Shown piece by piece: positions 15,800 to 24,093 of a DNA stretch of 64,000 bases; the first letter of the stretch is position 1, and each line of letters begins with the position of its first letter. A program made the position numbers and the translations under genes. The stretch covers positions 186,001-250,000 of the forward strand of contig NZ_JBIWES010000005.1 of NCBI RefSeq assembly GCF_044762665.1, given 5' to 3'. The stretch comes from Peribacillus frigoritolerans_B (GTDB taxonomy: Bacteria; Bacillota; Bacilli; Bacillales; DSM-1321). The notes under the pieces were generated by a model, which worked only from the letters and a program-made list of their open reading frames with translations, ran no database searches and was not told where the DNA came from.

Positions 15800-16999
15800 T
15801 TAGATAATACGAGTTGTAACGATGCCTTCGATTTGTTTGATTTGTTCTTCCAAGGCAGGAATGATATCGCCGTTTACTTCACCATCAATGTCGATGATCG
15901 TATATGCATATCCCCCACGGCTTCTGTTAACCATGTCTGCGATGTTCAGATTAAAGCTTGATACAGCCAGCGTGATTTGCCCAACCATGTTCGGAACGTT
16001 TTCGTGGAAAGTTGCCACACGACGGTTTCCTGTATAAGGAAGGGAAGTATTCGGGAAATTCACAGAGTTCTTGATGTTCCCTGTTTCTAAAAAGTTCTTC
16101 AACTGACGAGCTGCCATGATGGCACAGTTTTCCTCTGATTCTAGCGTAGATGCACCAAGATGCGGAATTGGAACGACATTTTTCATTTTCAACACGTTTT
16201 CATTCGGGAAGTCAGTAATGAACTTGCCTACTTTTCCGCTTTCAAGCGCAGCTTGCATATCATTTTCATTCACTAGCTCGCCGCGTGAGAAATTCAAGAT
16301 ATGTACGCCCGGCTTCATGATGCTGAATGTTTCTTGGTTAAACATTCCTTTTGTGTCGTCAGTTAATGGAACGTGTACCGTAATATAATCAGATTCCGCA
16401 AACAATTCTTCAATTGTCATGGCGCGCTGTACATTGCGGGACAAGTTCCAAGCTGTATCAACAGAGATGAACGGGTCAAAGCCAATGACATCCATGTCCA
16501 AATCAAGCGCATCATTCGCTACAAGTGCACCGATTGCTCCTAAACCGATTACGCCAAGTGTTTTTCCCTTGATTTCTTTACCGACGAATTGTTTCTTTCC
16601 TGCTTCGACAAGCTTCGGAATTTGTTCTCCTTCGCCTTCAAGCGTCTTTGTCCAAGCCACACCGGCAAAAAGGTTACGAGATGAAGCCATTAGTGACGTC
16701 AGCACCATTTCTTTTACAGCGTTTGCGTTAGCACCAGGTGTATTGAAAACGACAATTCCTTGCTCAGTGCATTTGTCGACCGGAATATTATTGACTCCGG
16801 CCCCTGCCCTTGCGATTGCTTTTAACTGATCGCCGAATTCCATAGTATGCATGTTAAAGCTGCGAAGAACGATCGCATCAGGGTTTTCACTGTCATTGTC
16901 GACTTTAAAATCGCCTTTATTGAATACATTCAGCCCGCTTTCGGCAATATTATTTAACGCTTTGATCGTTTTGACTTTTTCTAAAAGTACTGTGCTCAT
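15800..16999 (-). CDS. serA: D-3-phosphoglycerate dehydrogenase (short form with ACT domain)
   Basis: A 399-residue enzyme for the first committed step of serine synthesis, oxidising 3-phosphoglycerate to 3-phosphohydroxypyruvate with NAD. The nucleotide-binding motif LGVIGLGAIGALVA is near 148-161, the active-site arginine is in NFSRGEL, and the active-site histidine is in IPHLGAST. A C-terminal ACT-like regulatory domain covers about 325-399. Its length is that of the short SerA type without the intervening domain. The ribosome binding site GAGGAGCAAACAAA sets the start. The gene stands alone, with a ZTP-type riboswitch and a promoter in its leader. Serine is the main source of one-carbon units, so sensing of folate stress fits its function. 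Confidence 0.87.
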   Translation of the reverse strand: MSTVLLEKVKTIKALNNIAESGLNVFNKGDFKVDNDSENPDAIVLRSFNMHTMEFGDQLKAIARAGAGVNNIPVDKCTEQGIVVFNTPGANANAVKEMVLTSLMASSRNLFAGVAWTKTLEGEGEQIPKLVEAGKKQFVGKEIKGKTLGVIGLGAIGALVANDALDLDMDVIGFDPFISVDTAWNLSRNVQRAMTIEELFAESDYITVHVPLTDDTKGMFNQETFSIMKPGVHILNFSRGELVNENDMQAALESGKVGKFITDFPNENVLKMKNVVPIPHLGASTLESEENCAIMAARQLKNFLETGNIKNSVNFPNTSLPYTGNRRVATFHENVPNMVGQITLAVSSFNLNIADMVNRSRGGYAYTIIDIDGEVNGDIIPALEEQIKQIEGIVTTRII

Positions 17000-17111
17000 T
17001 TTGTTTGCTCCTCTTTTGAATATGATAGTTTTGAAATTTCAAAATACTTACAAGATTTTTAAGCCCATGAAAATCTGCATCCTTTAAACCTTCACTATCT
17101 GTTAATATACA

Positions 17112-17214
17112 GAAAGAGGCAAGGGATAAAATCCCTTACCTCTGCCCAGGCGAACGGCTACGACACTATGTGTTCCCTCACGGTTATCCGTGTTTCGCCA
17201 GTTGCACATAGTCT
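17112..17214 (-). promoter_or_regulatory. ZTP (pfl-motif) riboswitch with terminator, upstream of serA
   Basis: On the minus strand, an outer stem ACTATGTG/CACATAGT (17205-17212 with 17165-17172) encloses ACTGGCGAAACACGG and CCGTGAGGGAAC. Next comes GCCGTTCGCCTGGGCA, which can pair with CTGGCG as a pseudoknot. ACTGGCG and CGCCTGGGCA are hallmark pieces of the ZTP riboswitch, which senses ZMP/ZTP when 10-formyl-tetrahydrofolate is low. A hairpin GAGGTAAGGGA/TCCCTTGCCTC followed by TTTCT (17112-17143) overlaps the end and should act as the terminator. It ends about 110 bp before serA. Confidence 0.78.
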
Positions 17215-17228
17215 TTTTCATTTATTTT

Positions 17229-17257
17229 ATTCTATCAAACTATTCAGCAATCTTCAA
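17229..17257 (-). promoter_or_regulatory. sigma-A promoter of the riboswitch-serA transcript
   Basis: On the minus strand: TTGAAG, 17 bases, TAGAAT. The predicted transcript start falls about eight bases before the aptamer stem, as expected for a riboswitch leader. Confidence 0.7.
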
Positions 17258-17363
17258 TATCATTTTAAAGGTTTATCTCTTTTTTTGCAGAAGCCACAAC
17301 TCACTAGAAATATCGACGAAAACTATAGATTTATCTCCGAAAATAGAAATATATCGTTGAAGA

Positions 17364-17789
17364 CTATCTTTTTATTATAACTCTAAATAATAATATGACT
17401 AAAAACAAAATGAAAATGATCATGAACGGAATGGACATTGTAAGAAGAGTGACCCATCCGCTTGTCTCTTTATCTTCTGGCGTAACCTCAATTTTTTCTA
17501 TATCCTCTGCAGCATTATTGATTCTATCTAGCGAAATTTCACTATTTGGAACAGACGAAATAAAGTATTGATCCTTTTCATAACCTGTTAGCCGACCGCT
17601 TATTTCAATAACACTTTTTTGCGGCACCAACTTTATAGATGTCACTTTTCCATCCTCTAAAGTTGCAAAAAATTCATCTTCAGTTAATTTCTCAGTCGGT
17701 TCATTGTCATCATTACAAACTAGCACAATCCCCAAGATAACTAGGAAGATTATTAAATAAAATATTTTACTACGGAAAATCTGCTTCAT
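17364..17789 (-). CDS. stand-alone FtsH N-terminal (extracellular) domain protein
   Basis: A 141-residue protein aligned by eye with the first 130 or so residues of Bacillus FtsH. It has a transmembrane helix (FYLIIFLVILGIVLV), then the external domain with LTEDEFFATLEDGKVTSIKL and the GYEKDQYF segment, then ETSGWVTLLTMSIPFMIIFI and a second helix ending VIIKR. It stops there; the AAA+ ATPase and the zinc protease domains are absent, and no remnant of them follows before the serA promoter. FtsH is a hexamer assembled partly through this domain, so the protein could insert into or modulate FtsH complexes. It could also be a cleanly truncated paralogue. No strong ribosome binding site was verified. 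Confidence 0.75.
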   Translation of the reverse strand: MKQIFRSKIFYLIIFLVILGIVLVCNDDNEPTEKLTEDEFFATLEDGKVTSIKLVPQKSVIEISGRLTGYEKDQYFISSVPNSEISLDRINNAAEDIEKIEVTPEDKETSGWVTLLTMSIPFMIIFILFLVILLFRVIIKR

Positions 17790-17949
17790 CTCATACCTTC
17801 TCCCACATTAAACAAACTACAGGAAATAGTATCGTATAAAGTTAATTATTAACAATCAGGCTATTGTTTTTATTAGCCAGTCACTTGTAAAATGGATAAT
17901 ATTAGTAAAAAATAAGAAATATAGCAAACTTAAAAAAGGAGGAACCACT

Positions 17950-18465
17950 ATGCTAATAAGAGAGGCAACGCTTGCAGATGCGGAAGGGATAGCAATCGTC
18001 CATGTGGATTGCTGGCGAACCACTTATAAAGATATAATGCCGAGTGATTTTTTAGATGAAATTTCTTATGAGAAAAGGAAAGACATATGGATAAAGAATA
18101 TAACAAGTGATGAAAAACATGTTTATGTCGCAGAAAATAACGAGGGAAAAATAGTGGGATTTATAAGTGGGGGGAAAAGGGAAAAAAATAAGGTTGAGGA
18201 TTCGGGTGATTTAACTGCGATATATATCCTCGAAAATTCACAAAGAATGGGCATAGGTAAGAAACTCATCAAAGAATTATTCTTTAAATTCGAAGAACTG
18301 GGATTCAAGACAATTTTCGTTGAGGTGCTTGAAGATAATAAATCCCGATACTTCTATGAGGCATTTGGTGCTGAATTGCTTAAAACGGAAAAAATCATAA
18401 TGGCTGGTGCTGAATTGAATCTATTGGTTTATGAGTGGAGAGATATTAGCCGAGTATTATTATGA
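17950..18465 (+). CDS. GNAT-family N-acetyltransferase
   Basis: A 171-residue protein with the GNAT fold: opening MLIREATLADAEGIAIVHV, the central YVAENNEGKIVGFISGG strand pair, and the acetyl-CoA pyrophosphate loop RMGIGKKLI near 97-105. The last part, FFEVLEDN-like (IFVEVLEDNKSRYFYEAFGA), is typical of the family's C-terminal strands. It would transfer acetyl from acetyl-CoA to an unknown amine. AAAAGGAGGAACCACT precedes the start. The gene stands alone and shares a bidirectional terminator with the convergent VOC gene. Confidence 0.85.
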   Translation: MLIREATLADAEGIAIVHVDCWRTTYKDIMPSDFLDEISYEKRKDIWIKNITSDEKHVYVAENNEGKIVGFISGGKREKNKVEDSGDLTAIYILENSQRMGIGKKLIKELFFKFEELGFKTIFVEVLEDNKSRYFYEAFGAELLKTEKIIMAGAELNLLVYEWRDISRVLL

Positions 18466-18495
18466 ATGAACTTCAGCTAAGATCGCTTACTCACT

Positions 18496-18531
18496 AAAAA
18501 AGGCACAGTCCTTCGTGAAGGATTGTGCCTT
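18496..18531. terminator. bidirectional terminator between convergent GNAT and VOC genes
   Basis: AAGGCACAGTCCTTC pairs with GAAGGATTGTGCCTT around GT, with A-rich and T-containing flanks on each side. Confidence 0.85.
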
Positions 18532-18540
18532 GCATTTGAT

Positions 18541-18957
18541 TTAATCTTGATTAAATCCGCTTTCGTCCATGTAAAATACTTCCCAAGAATGGCCGTCGAT
18601 ATCCAGAAAACTCCAACCGTACATAAAACCATGATCAATGGCTTCATTGAAGGGCTTTCCGCCAACATCCAGTGCCCTATTCACGATTTCATCGACTTCT
18701 TCCTTACTTTTAACGGACAGGGCGATGATGGCTTCCGTACTCGCTGCAGAATCAGGGATTTCCTTCTTGGTAAACGTTTTAAAGTACTCTTCCACCAATA
18801 ACATGACATATATGGACTCGCTGATAACCATGCATGTCGCATTTTCATTGGTCATTTGCTCGTTAAACTCAAATCCGACCTTTGTGAAAAATTCTACTGA
18901 GGCATCCAAATCTTTTACAGGCAAGTTTACAAAGATCTTTTCTGCTTGAATTCCCAT
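18541..18957 (-). CDS. VOC-superfamily (glyoxalase-like) protein
   Basis: A 138-residue protein with two beta-alpha-beta-beta-beta modules. The first starts KIFVNLPVKDLDASVEFFTKVGF, the second includes VDEIVNRALDVGG and ends SFLDIDGHSWEVFYMD. The terminal glutamate in WEVFYMD is at the usual metal-ligand position, but the first-module histidine is absent. The family includes glyoxalase I, dioxygenases and resistance proteins, and this subgroup (PhnB/YaeR-like) is mostly of unknown function. GAGGGTGATTGG lies just upstream of the ATG. Confidence 0.82.
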   Translation of the reverse strand: MGIQAEKIFVNLPVKDLDASVEFFTKVGFEFNEQMTNENATCMVISESIYVMLLVEEYFKTFTKKEIPDSAASTEAIIALSVKSKEEVDEIVNRALDVGGKPFNEAIDHGFMYGWSFLDIDGHSWEVFYMDESGFNQD

Positions 18958-19063
18958 CCAATCACCCTCACTTGATTTATTTGTTCACTCACCTACTATT
19001 CGCTGCATTTTTCGATTTTCCTGCTTGCAGCCTAAAAGGAGAGATCATCATGGAAGCTTCCTT

Positions 19064-19555
19064 TCACTTCAAATAAACACTCATAATCTCTGTATCGTTA
19101 ATAGTTGCTTGGGTACTATTTGTTTTTTCCAGTTTTTCAACCAGCTCGCCATTCGTGACAACGATCGGAGTTACGATGCTTGGAGCTTTGGATTTTAGAA
19201 AATCGATATCAAATGTCACAAGCTTATCCCCTGCTTTTACCCTTTGCCCTTCTGCGACATGGACTTCAAATCCCTCACCTTCAAGGTTAACTGTTTCCAA
19301 TCCAATATGAATCAACAATTCTATGCCATGCTTCGTGCGGAGGCCTAGTGCATGTTTAGTATGAAAAACCTGGATCACTTCTCCATCGATTGGAGATACG
19401 ACCAACCCCTCTTCAGGAAGAATCGCTATTCCGTCCCCCATCATTTTACCGGAGAACACCGGATCCGGAACATCTTCAATATTTATTACTTGTCCATTTA
19501 TAGGAGCAAGCAGTTGTTCCACACTTTCTTTTTTACTGAATAATTTTTTGAACAT
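19064..19555 (-). CDS. PTS glucose-type EIIA component (Crr-like)
   Basis: A 163-residue cytoplasmic phosphocarrier. The fold begins ESVEQLLAPINGQVINIEDV, contains HALGLRTKHGIELLIHIGLETV with the phospho-accepting histidine in LLIHIGL and the assisting histidine in KHALGL, and ends ELVEKLEKTNS. It accepts phosphate from HPr and gives it to EIIB domains of sugar permeases that lack their own EIIA. No PTS permease is nearby, so it likely serves distant systems. The ATG is preceded by AAAGGTGGAAATATT; the longer frame adds an N-terminus unlike the family. Confidence 0.86.
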   Translation of the reverse strand: MFKKLFSKKESVEQLLAPINGQVINIEDVPDPVFSGKMMGDGIAILPEEGLVVSPIDGEVIQVFHTKHALGLRTKHGIELLIHIGLETVNLEGEGFEVHVAEGQRVKAGDKLVTFDIDFLKSKAPSIVTPIVVTNGELVEKLEKTNSTQATINDTEIMSVYLK

Positions 19556-19611
19556 AATATTTCCACCTTTCTCTTTCGGTCTTGAATCCTTGCAGCTCAT
19601 ACCCTCATATG

Positions 19612-20040
19612 TTAAATATTTCGTGAATTCTGATAATAATCGATGTTATTTTTTCTTTGGGATTTGCCTTCTGCTGTTTTCTTTTTGTTCGCTTCCACTC
19701 TAAATATAACCATCTCGGTTATTAATTCATAAGGAATTGGCTTGTTTATTGGAAACTGAACGGCCCCTTTTGAACATTTATATTCAGATAAAGCAGATTC
19801 AAAAGCAGAGATTGCGTTAGGCGTTGGATAGAATCCTATATGCTTTTTATAGGCAGCGAAATGTACCAGATTTCCATATAAACCAAAGGTAGTCATTTGA
19901 TAGCTTATCTTCTCTTCTGCATCCTTTATGACTTTTCTTAACGTTTTTAAAATCTCCTGAACTTCTTCGGGAAATTGTATTATGTATTCATCAGAGAATG
20001 AAATGTATTGATTCCCTCCATCATTTCTCCTTTCATACAT
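19612..20040 (-). CDS. DUF1801/YdhG-like protein, possible frameshift at the 5' end
   Basis: About 142 codons with the DUF1801 pattern: DEYIIQFPEEVQEILKTLRKVI, then EEKISYQMTTFGLYGNLVHFAAYKKHIGFYPTP, and the FPINKPIP strand. The family includes the YdhG/Fra iron-chaperone-like fold. The in-frame ATG at 20040 has no ribosome binding site. GAAAGGAGAA instead precedes an ATG in another frame that reads MMEGINTFHS, a natural start of this family, and then stops after a few codons. One base lost or gained near 20010 would join the two, so the gene may be frameshifted or the read may contain an error. Confidence 0.6.
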   Translation of the reverse strand: MYERRNDGGNQYISFSDEYIIQFPEEVQEILKTLRKVIKDAEEKISYQMTTFGLYGNLVHFAAYKKHIGFYPTPNAISAFESALSEYKCSKGAVQFPINKPIPYELITEMVIFRVEANKKKTAEGKSQRKNNIDYYQNSRNI

Positions 20041-20117
20041 CCAAACTACAATACTCTTATTATAACATTATCCACCCCACTAACCCGTGGATGGAATCCC
20101 TTTTGTATTTCGCTAAC

Positions 20118-20762
20118 CTATATTTTTAAAAACTCTTCCATTCTATTCATTACACCTTCCAGCATGGTAATCGACCTTGAGGCATTCAAAGGTTCAATAT
20201 CCAAGGAATGATTTGCATTCGGGATTTTATTCATGCTTATGTTCGTTTTATTTTCAATTGCTTGAATTTTATCTGGAATATAATGATGGTCTTTATCTCC
20301 GATAACTATATGTGCTGAATGATTGCTGCTCAATAGCCCATCAAAAATCGATTCGAACTTCAATAGCGGCGTAAGCAAAATCATTTTGGCATTCATAAAC
20401 CGCTCATTTTTCATAATTCCGTTGATGATGGGTATGGTGCCAAGTGATTTGCCTAGAAACACTGTTCCTTGATATTCATGAGTTTGAAGTACTTCCGTAA
20501 TGACGGGATTGATATCATTTACAATCACTTTTGTGATATCTACCAATGGATGCTTGAATATATCCTGGTCGTAAGCGTAATGAATATGCACGACATCATA
20601 CTGATTTTGAAGCATGATCATCGTCGAATAATAGAATAACGGCTTATCATACGTATACCCCGCACCTGAAAACATAAAACAAACGGCCGGACTTCCGTTT
20701 TCAATATGTGTGTATGTAATTTCTTTTTCATTATTATTTATTTTTCTTTGGTTAACCTCCAT
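20118..20762 (-). CDS. alpha/beta hydrolase-like protein
   Basis: About 214 residues. The oxyanion strand reads PAVCFMFSGAGYTYDKPLFYY, the nucleophile elbow is GKSLG, the acid is in IGDKDHHY and the catalytic histidine is in NANHSLD near the C-terminus, so the triad is complete. It lacks a signal peptide and is cytoplasmic. The fold is that of small dienelactone-hydrolase-like proteins; the substrate is unknown. The start is the ATG eight bases after GGGAGG, inside a longer open frame. Confidence 0.8.
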   Translation of the reverse strand: MEVNQRKINNNEKEITYTHIENGSPAVCFMFSGAGYTYDKPLFYYSTMIMLQNQYDVVHIHYAYDQDIFKHPLVDITKVIVNDINPVITEVLQTHEYQGTVFLGKSLGTIPIINGIMKNERFMNAKMILLTPLLKFESIFDGLLSSNHSAHIVIGDKDHHYIPDKIQAIENKTNISMNKIPNANHSLDIEPLNASRSITMLEGVMNRMEEFLKI

Positions 20763-20962
20763 GATAGATTCCTCCCATTCTTTCGTTTGCTTTATATATT
20801 CATTAGCTACCCGCTGCATTCCTCCTTGATTGATACTATCTAGATAGAATCCAAGAATAAGGTTTCGTTTTTTATCAGGAATAGGTATACTTTAGCTATC
20901 AACCTATTTTATGGAAATTTCTTTGATGATTGATCAATCCATGCCTTAAAGGAGAGTGTGTA

Positions 20963-21754
20963 ATGAAAATCAAAACGTTATGTTTCATTCTTGTCCTGCT
21001 AGTCACTGGGTCCTTGAGCACGATTCATGCAAGTGCAACCGATCAAAAAGTGAAAGAACTGGATATCGGGGAGTCTTTCGATGGTGCGGAAGGCACGATG
21101 GTACTCCAAAACTTAAAAAATGATAAAGTACATATCTATAATAAACAGAGAAGTAAAGTACGCTACACTCCAGAATCGACATTTAAAGTGGCGAATGCAT
21201 TAATTGGCTTACAGACAAAAGCGGTGAGCGATGAATATGAAGTGAAGCGCTGGGATGGGGTAATCAGGGAATTTGAAGATTGGAACAGAGATCATACACT
21301 TGCTTCAGCCATGAGGCATTCCGTGATCTGGTATTATCAAGCAATGGCCCGCGATATCGGGGCGGGAAACATGCAGCAATATGTGAACCTGCTTGATTAC
21401 GGCAACCGTGATATCTCCGGCGGGATCGATCAGTTCTGGCTCGACAGCAGCATAAAGATATCTGCCCGGGAACAAGTCCAATTCATTGAAAACCTTGTAG
21501 AGGAAAAACTGCCTATCGATAAGCAGCATATGAGAACCGTAAGGAGAATCATGATCAATGAAGAAGCAGATTCATATGTCCTCCATGGAAAAACCGGTAC
21601 ACGCCTTTCTGATATGGGATTGGGCTGGTATGTGGGTTACATCGAAACGGACAAAGAAAAATGGGCCTTCGCAACGAACATCGACGGCAGCGGAAGCAAA
21701 GCCAAAACGATTACTCTTGAAGCCCTGAAAGAGTTGGATATCATAGAAGAATAA
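20963..21754 (+). CDS. class D beta-lactamase
   Basis: A 263-residue secreted enzyme of the OXA/BSD class (Bacillus YbxI-like). A signal peptide occupies about residues 1-24 (TLCFILVLLVTGSLSTIHASA). All class D motifs are present: STFK at 72-75 (acylation serine and carboxylated lysine), SVI at 120-122, YGN at 146-148, FWLDSS near 158-163 and KTG at 210-212. It would hydrolyse penicillins outside the membrane. Activity of Gram-positive class D enzymes varies from strong to weak, and that cannot be read. The ATG is preceded by GGAGAGTGTGTA. No blaR/blaI-like regulators are near, so it is probably an intrinsic chromosomal gene. Confidence 0.9.
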   Translation: MKIKTLCFILVLLVTGSLSTIHASATDQKVKELDIGESFDGAEGTMVLQNLKNDKVHIYNKQRSKVRYTPESTFKVANALIGLQTKAVSDEYEVKRWDGVIREFEDWNRDHTLASAMRHSVIWYYQAMARDIGAGNMQQYVNLLDYGNRDISGGIDQFWLDSSIKISAREQVQFIENLVEEKLPIDKQHMRTVRRIMINEEADSYVLHGKTGTRLSDMGLGWYVGYIETDKEKWAFATNIDGSGSKAKTITLEALKELDIIEE

Positions 21755-21760
21755 AAGTTC

Positions 21761-21797
21761 ACGCATGCCCTTAATTCTTGGGCATGCGTTTTGCTTT
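21761..21797 (+). terminator. terminator of the beta-lactamase gene
   Basis: ACGCATGCCC pairs with GGGCATGCGT across TTAATTCTT, followed by TTTGCTTT. Confidence 0.85.
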
Positions 21798-22168
21798 ATC
21801 TTAAAGATATCTGAAAAACCTTTTCCTAACTAAAAATGGAAGTGCAAAGTAATCGATTTTAACTGTAATTCACCTGATTTGTCAGCACACCCATTCAAAA
21901 CTCTTCTAGACAAGCTCCTATATTCGTAATCATTATTTTCTTCCTTTCTTCTAACTTAGAAAAATGATAAATTATGAGTTTTTCGTTTTTTAATATCAAT
22001 AGTTATTTGATGCATGTCCTCAATGTGCATCACATGTATGTTTGACGATACGTGTTTATTTGATATAGTTTTAAAATAGTAATTCAAGACTGACTAAATC
22101 TCTGAATTAATTTATGTGGGTCGCCGTCATTGTAGTGATTCCATCTAGAGCAATCCCTTCATAAACTC
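21798..22168. other. 371-bp AT-rich intergenic region before the fructan-locus kinase
   Basis: No coding sequence. The distal part should hold the kinase promoter. A CAAGACTGACTAAAT stretch near 22085 resembles the TAAGACTAA motif at 22170 but is degenerate. Confidence 0.4.
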
Positions 22169-22169
22169 T

Positions 22170-22178
22170 TAAGACTAA
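22170..22178 (+). promoter_or_regulatory. TAAGACTAA motif upstream of the kinase gene
   Basis: The same nine bases recur twice upstream of sacB (26660-26668 and 26701-26709). Sharing between the regulator gene and its likely target suggests a binding site for the YesN-like regulator, with autoregulation. Function inferred. Confidence 0.45.
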
Positions 22179-22283
22179 ATAAAGCAAAAATACTGCATCA
22201 TAAATAATGGAGCTAAGGATTATTTGTTTGTATCGTTATATAAACTCTGCAAAAATGGGCCTTTAGCGAAAGGGGCACCTTCT

Positions 22284-24044
22284 GTGAAAACCATTCAAAG
22301 TCGCTTATTGTTAATGTTACTTCTTTTTATCATCTTACCGTATTTTCTATCAGTGTTTCTGATCTACAGCTATACAAAAAATAGTGTGGAGAGACATGAG
22401 CTTGAAAATAGCCAAGAACAACTTCAGAAAAACGCTGAAGAACTGGAGCAATACTTTGATGACATGATTAATCTTCCATATATATTATATCGAAACCCTG
22501 ATTTATTCCGAATTTTTAAAAATGGTTTTGAAGACTCGATATATTTTAACCCGGTTGCGATGGAAAAAAGTATAGAAACCTTTTATCTGATGCGAAACGA
22601 AATCCGTCAAGTTCGGTTTTATATTGATAAGGATAAAGAATCGTTTACAGTTTATAATGCGACGGTCAGTGCCCGGAAACCTCAACCCGATTTATTAAAT
22701 GAGGATCCGATAAAACAATTTTATAGCTCTAACTCTAATTACATGATTGAGCCGCCACATCAAATCCGAAATTACAATGACACAGCGATCATTCCCCAGT
22801 CGGACGAAACAATGGTGATGACTTTTCACCATAAAATAGTCGATGTGCCTTCAAACGAATATCTCGGAATAATTACAGTTGATATAGATTTAGATGCCTA
22901 TGCCCGTATATGTAACAGCCTTATTCAAAAGGATGAAGAATCTGTACTACTTATGGATTCGCATAACATTGTCATGTATGCGGATAATCGGTCCCTTATA
23001 GGAAAATCCGTCACTCCTGATTTTAAAAAGCAGATTAAGGGTGAAGATATCATCTTAACCAAAACATTATCAGGAAAATTAAATCATTGGAAATTAGTTA
23101 AGATAACCCCTAATCATGTATTATTCGACGATGTCCGGAAGACTGCCTATACAAATATAATTGTTGGACTAATAGTTGGCTTGTTAGGGCTGCTAATGAT
23201 TGGTATTATTTCATACAGAATTACTCGTCCCATTAAACTTCTTAGCAAGAAAGTCAGGACAATAAAAGGTGGAAATATGGATGTCCCCTTTGATGATGGA
23301 AGAAAAGACGAAATTGGTGAGCTTGAAAAACATATGAAGGATATGATGAACCGAATCAATCTACACATTGAAAGAGAATATAAACTCGAAATTGAAAATA
23401 GAAAAAACCAATTCAAAGCATTAAAATCTCAGGTTAATCCGCATTTCTTATTTAATTCGTTACAATCTATTGGTGCAGTTGCCCTAAGATCTAATTCTCC
23501 AAAAGTCTACCAATTATTGACATCACTATCTAAAATGATGCGCTACTCCATCAAGGCGAATCAATGGGTGTTGGTTCGAGATGAAGTGAGTTATATAGAA
23601 GCATACCTAAATCTTCAAATGGAGCGTTTTGGAAACAATGTGAACTATTCTATTAAAATAAGCGAGACGATTCTTGATATGACGATTCCAAGTATGATTC
23701 TTCAGCCTCTCGTTGAAAACTTTTTTAAACACAGTTATGAAGAAGGTTTCTATCATGCTCATTTAACTATTTATGGAGAAATACAAGGAGAATTTTTACA
23801 CCTCAACGTTGAAAATACCGGTCCTAGTTTGACTCAGGCGGAGCTTCAAACATTAAGAGAAAATATATATGCGTCCTCCCATGAAAACACGTATTCACAT
23901 AATCATATCGGTCTGAAAAATATTCATGACCGTTTAGTTCTAAATTATGGACCAAAAGCAGGCCTAGAAGTGGATACGTATCAAGGACAAGGATTTTCCG
24001 TTAAAATATTGATTCCACTAGAATTCCCGCTTGCTAATGAATAG
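22284..24044 (+). CDS. YesM-type sensor histidine kinase
   Basis: About 586 residues. A membrane helix lies near 12-32 (LLMLLLFIILPYFLSVFLIY), then a large extracellular sensor domain to about 285, and a second helix near 290-315 (IIVGLIVGLLGLLMIGII). A HAMP-like stretch ITRPIKLLSKKVRTIKGGNM follows, and a His_kinase domain with phospho-acceptor in QVNPHFLFNSLQ at about residue 386. The HATPase region has ILQPLVENFFKH and GIGLKNIHDRL-like NHIGLKNIHDRL. This LytS/YesM class pairs with AraC-type response regulators. GTG is chosen as start because AAAGGGG sits eight bases before. It overlaps the upstream reach of the regulator gene that follows. Confidence 0.88.
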   Translation: MKTIQSRLLLMLLLFIILPYFLSVFLIYSYTKNSVERHELENSQEQLQKNAEELEQYFDDMINLPYILYRNPDLFRIFKNGFEDSIYFNPVAMEKSIETFYLMRNEIRQVRFYIDKDKESFTVYNATVSARKPQPDLLNEDPIKQFYSSNSNYMIEPPHQIRNYNDTAIIPQSDETMVMTFHHKIVDVPSNEYLGIITVDIDLDAYARICNSLIQKDEESVLLMDSHNIVMYADNRSLIGKSVTPDFKKQIKGEDIILTKTLSGKLNHWKLVKITPNHVLFDDVRKTAYTNIIVGLIVGLLGLLMIGIISYRITRPIKLLSKKVRTIKGGNMDVPFDDGRKDEIGELEKHMKDMMNRINLHIEREYKLEIENRKNQFKALKSQVNPHFLFNSLQSIGAVALRSNSPKVYQLLTSLSKMMRYSIKANQWVLVRDEVSYIEAYLNLQMERFGNNVNYSIKISETILDMTIPSMILQPLVENFFKHSYEEGFYHAHLTIYGEIQGEFLHLNVENTGPSLTQAELQTLRENIYASSHENTYSHNHIGLKNIHDRLVLNYGPKAGLEVDTYQGQGFSVKILIPLEFPLANE

Positions 24045-24093
24045 ACTGCTTCGCAGCTATTCAAAAACTCATTCATATAAGGAGATGAAATCT

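Noticed and set aside
17112..17214. T-box or SAM riboswitch upstream of serA
   Set aside because: No T-box sequence or specifier stem, and the ACTGGCG/CGCCTGGGCA core fits the ZTP family instead.
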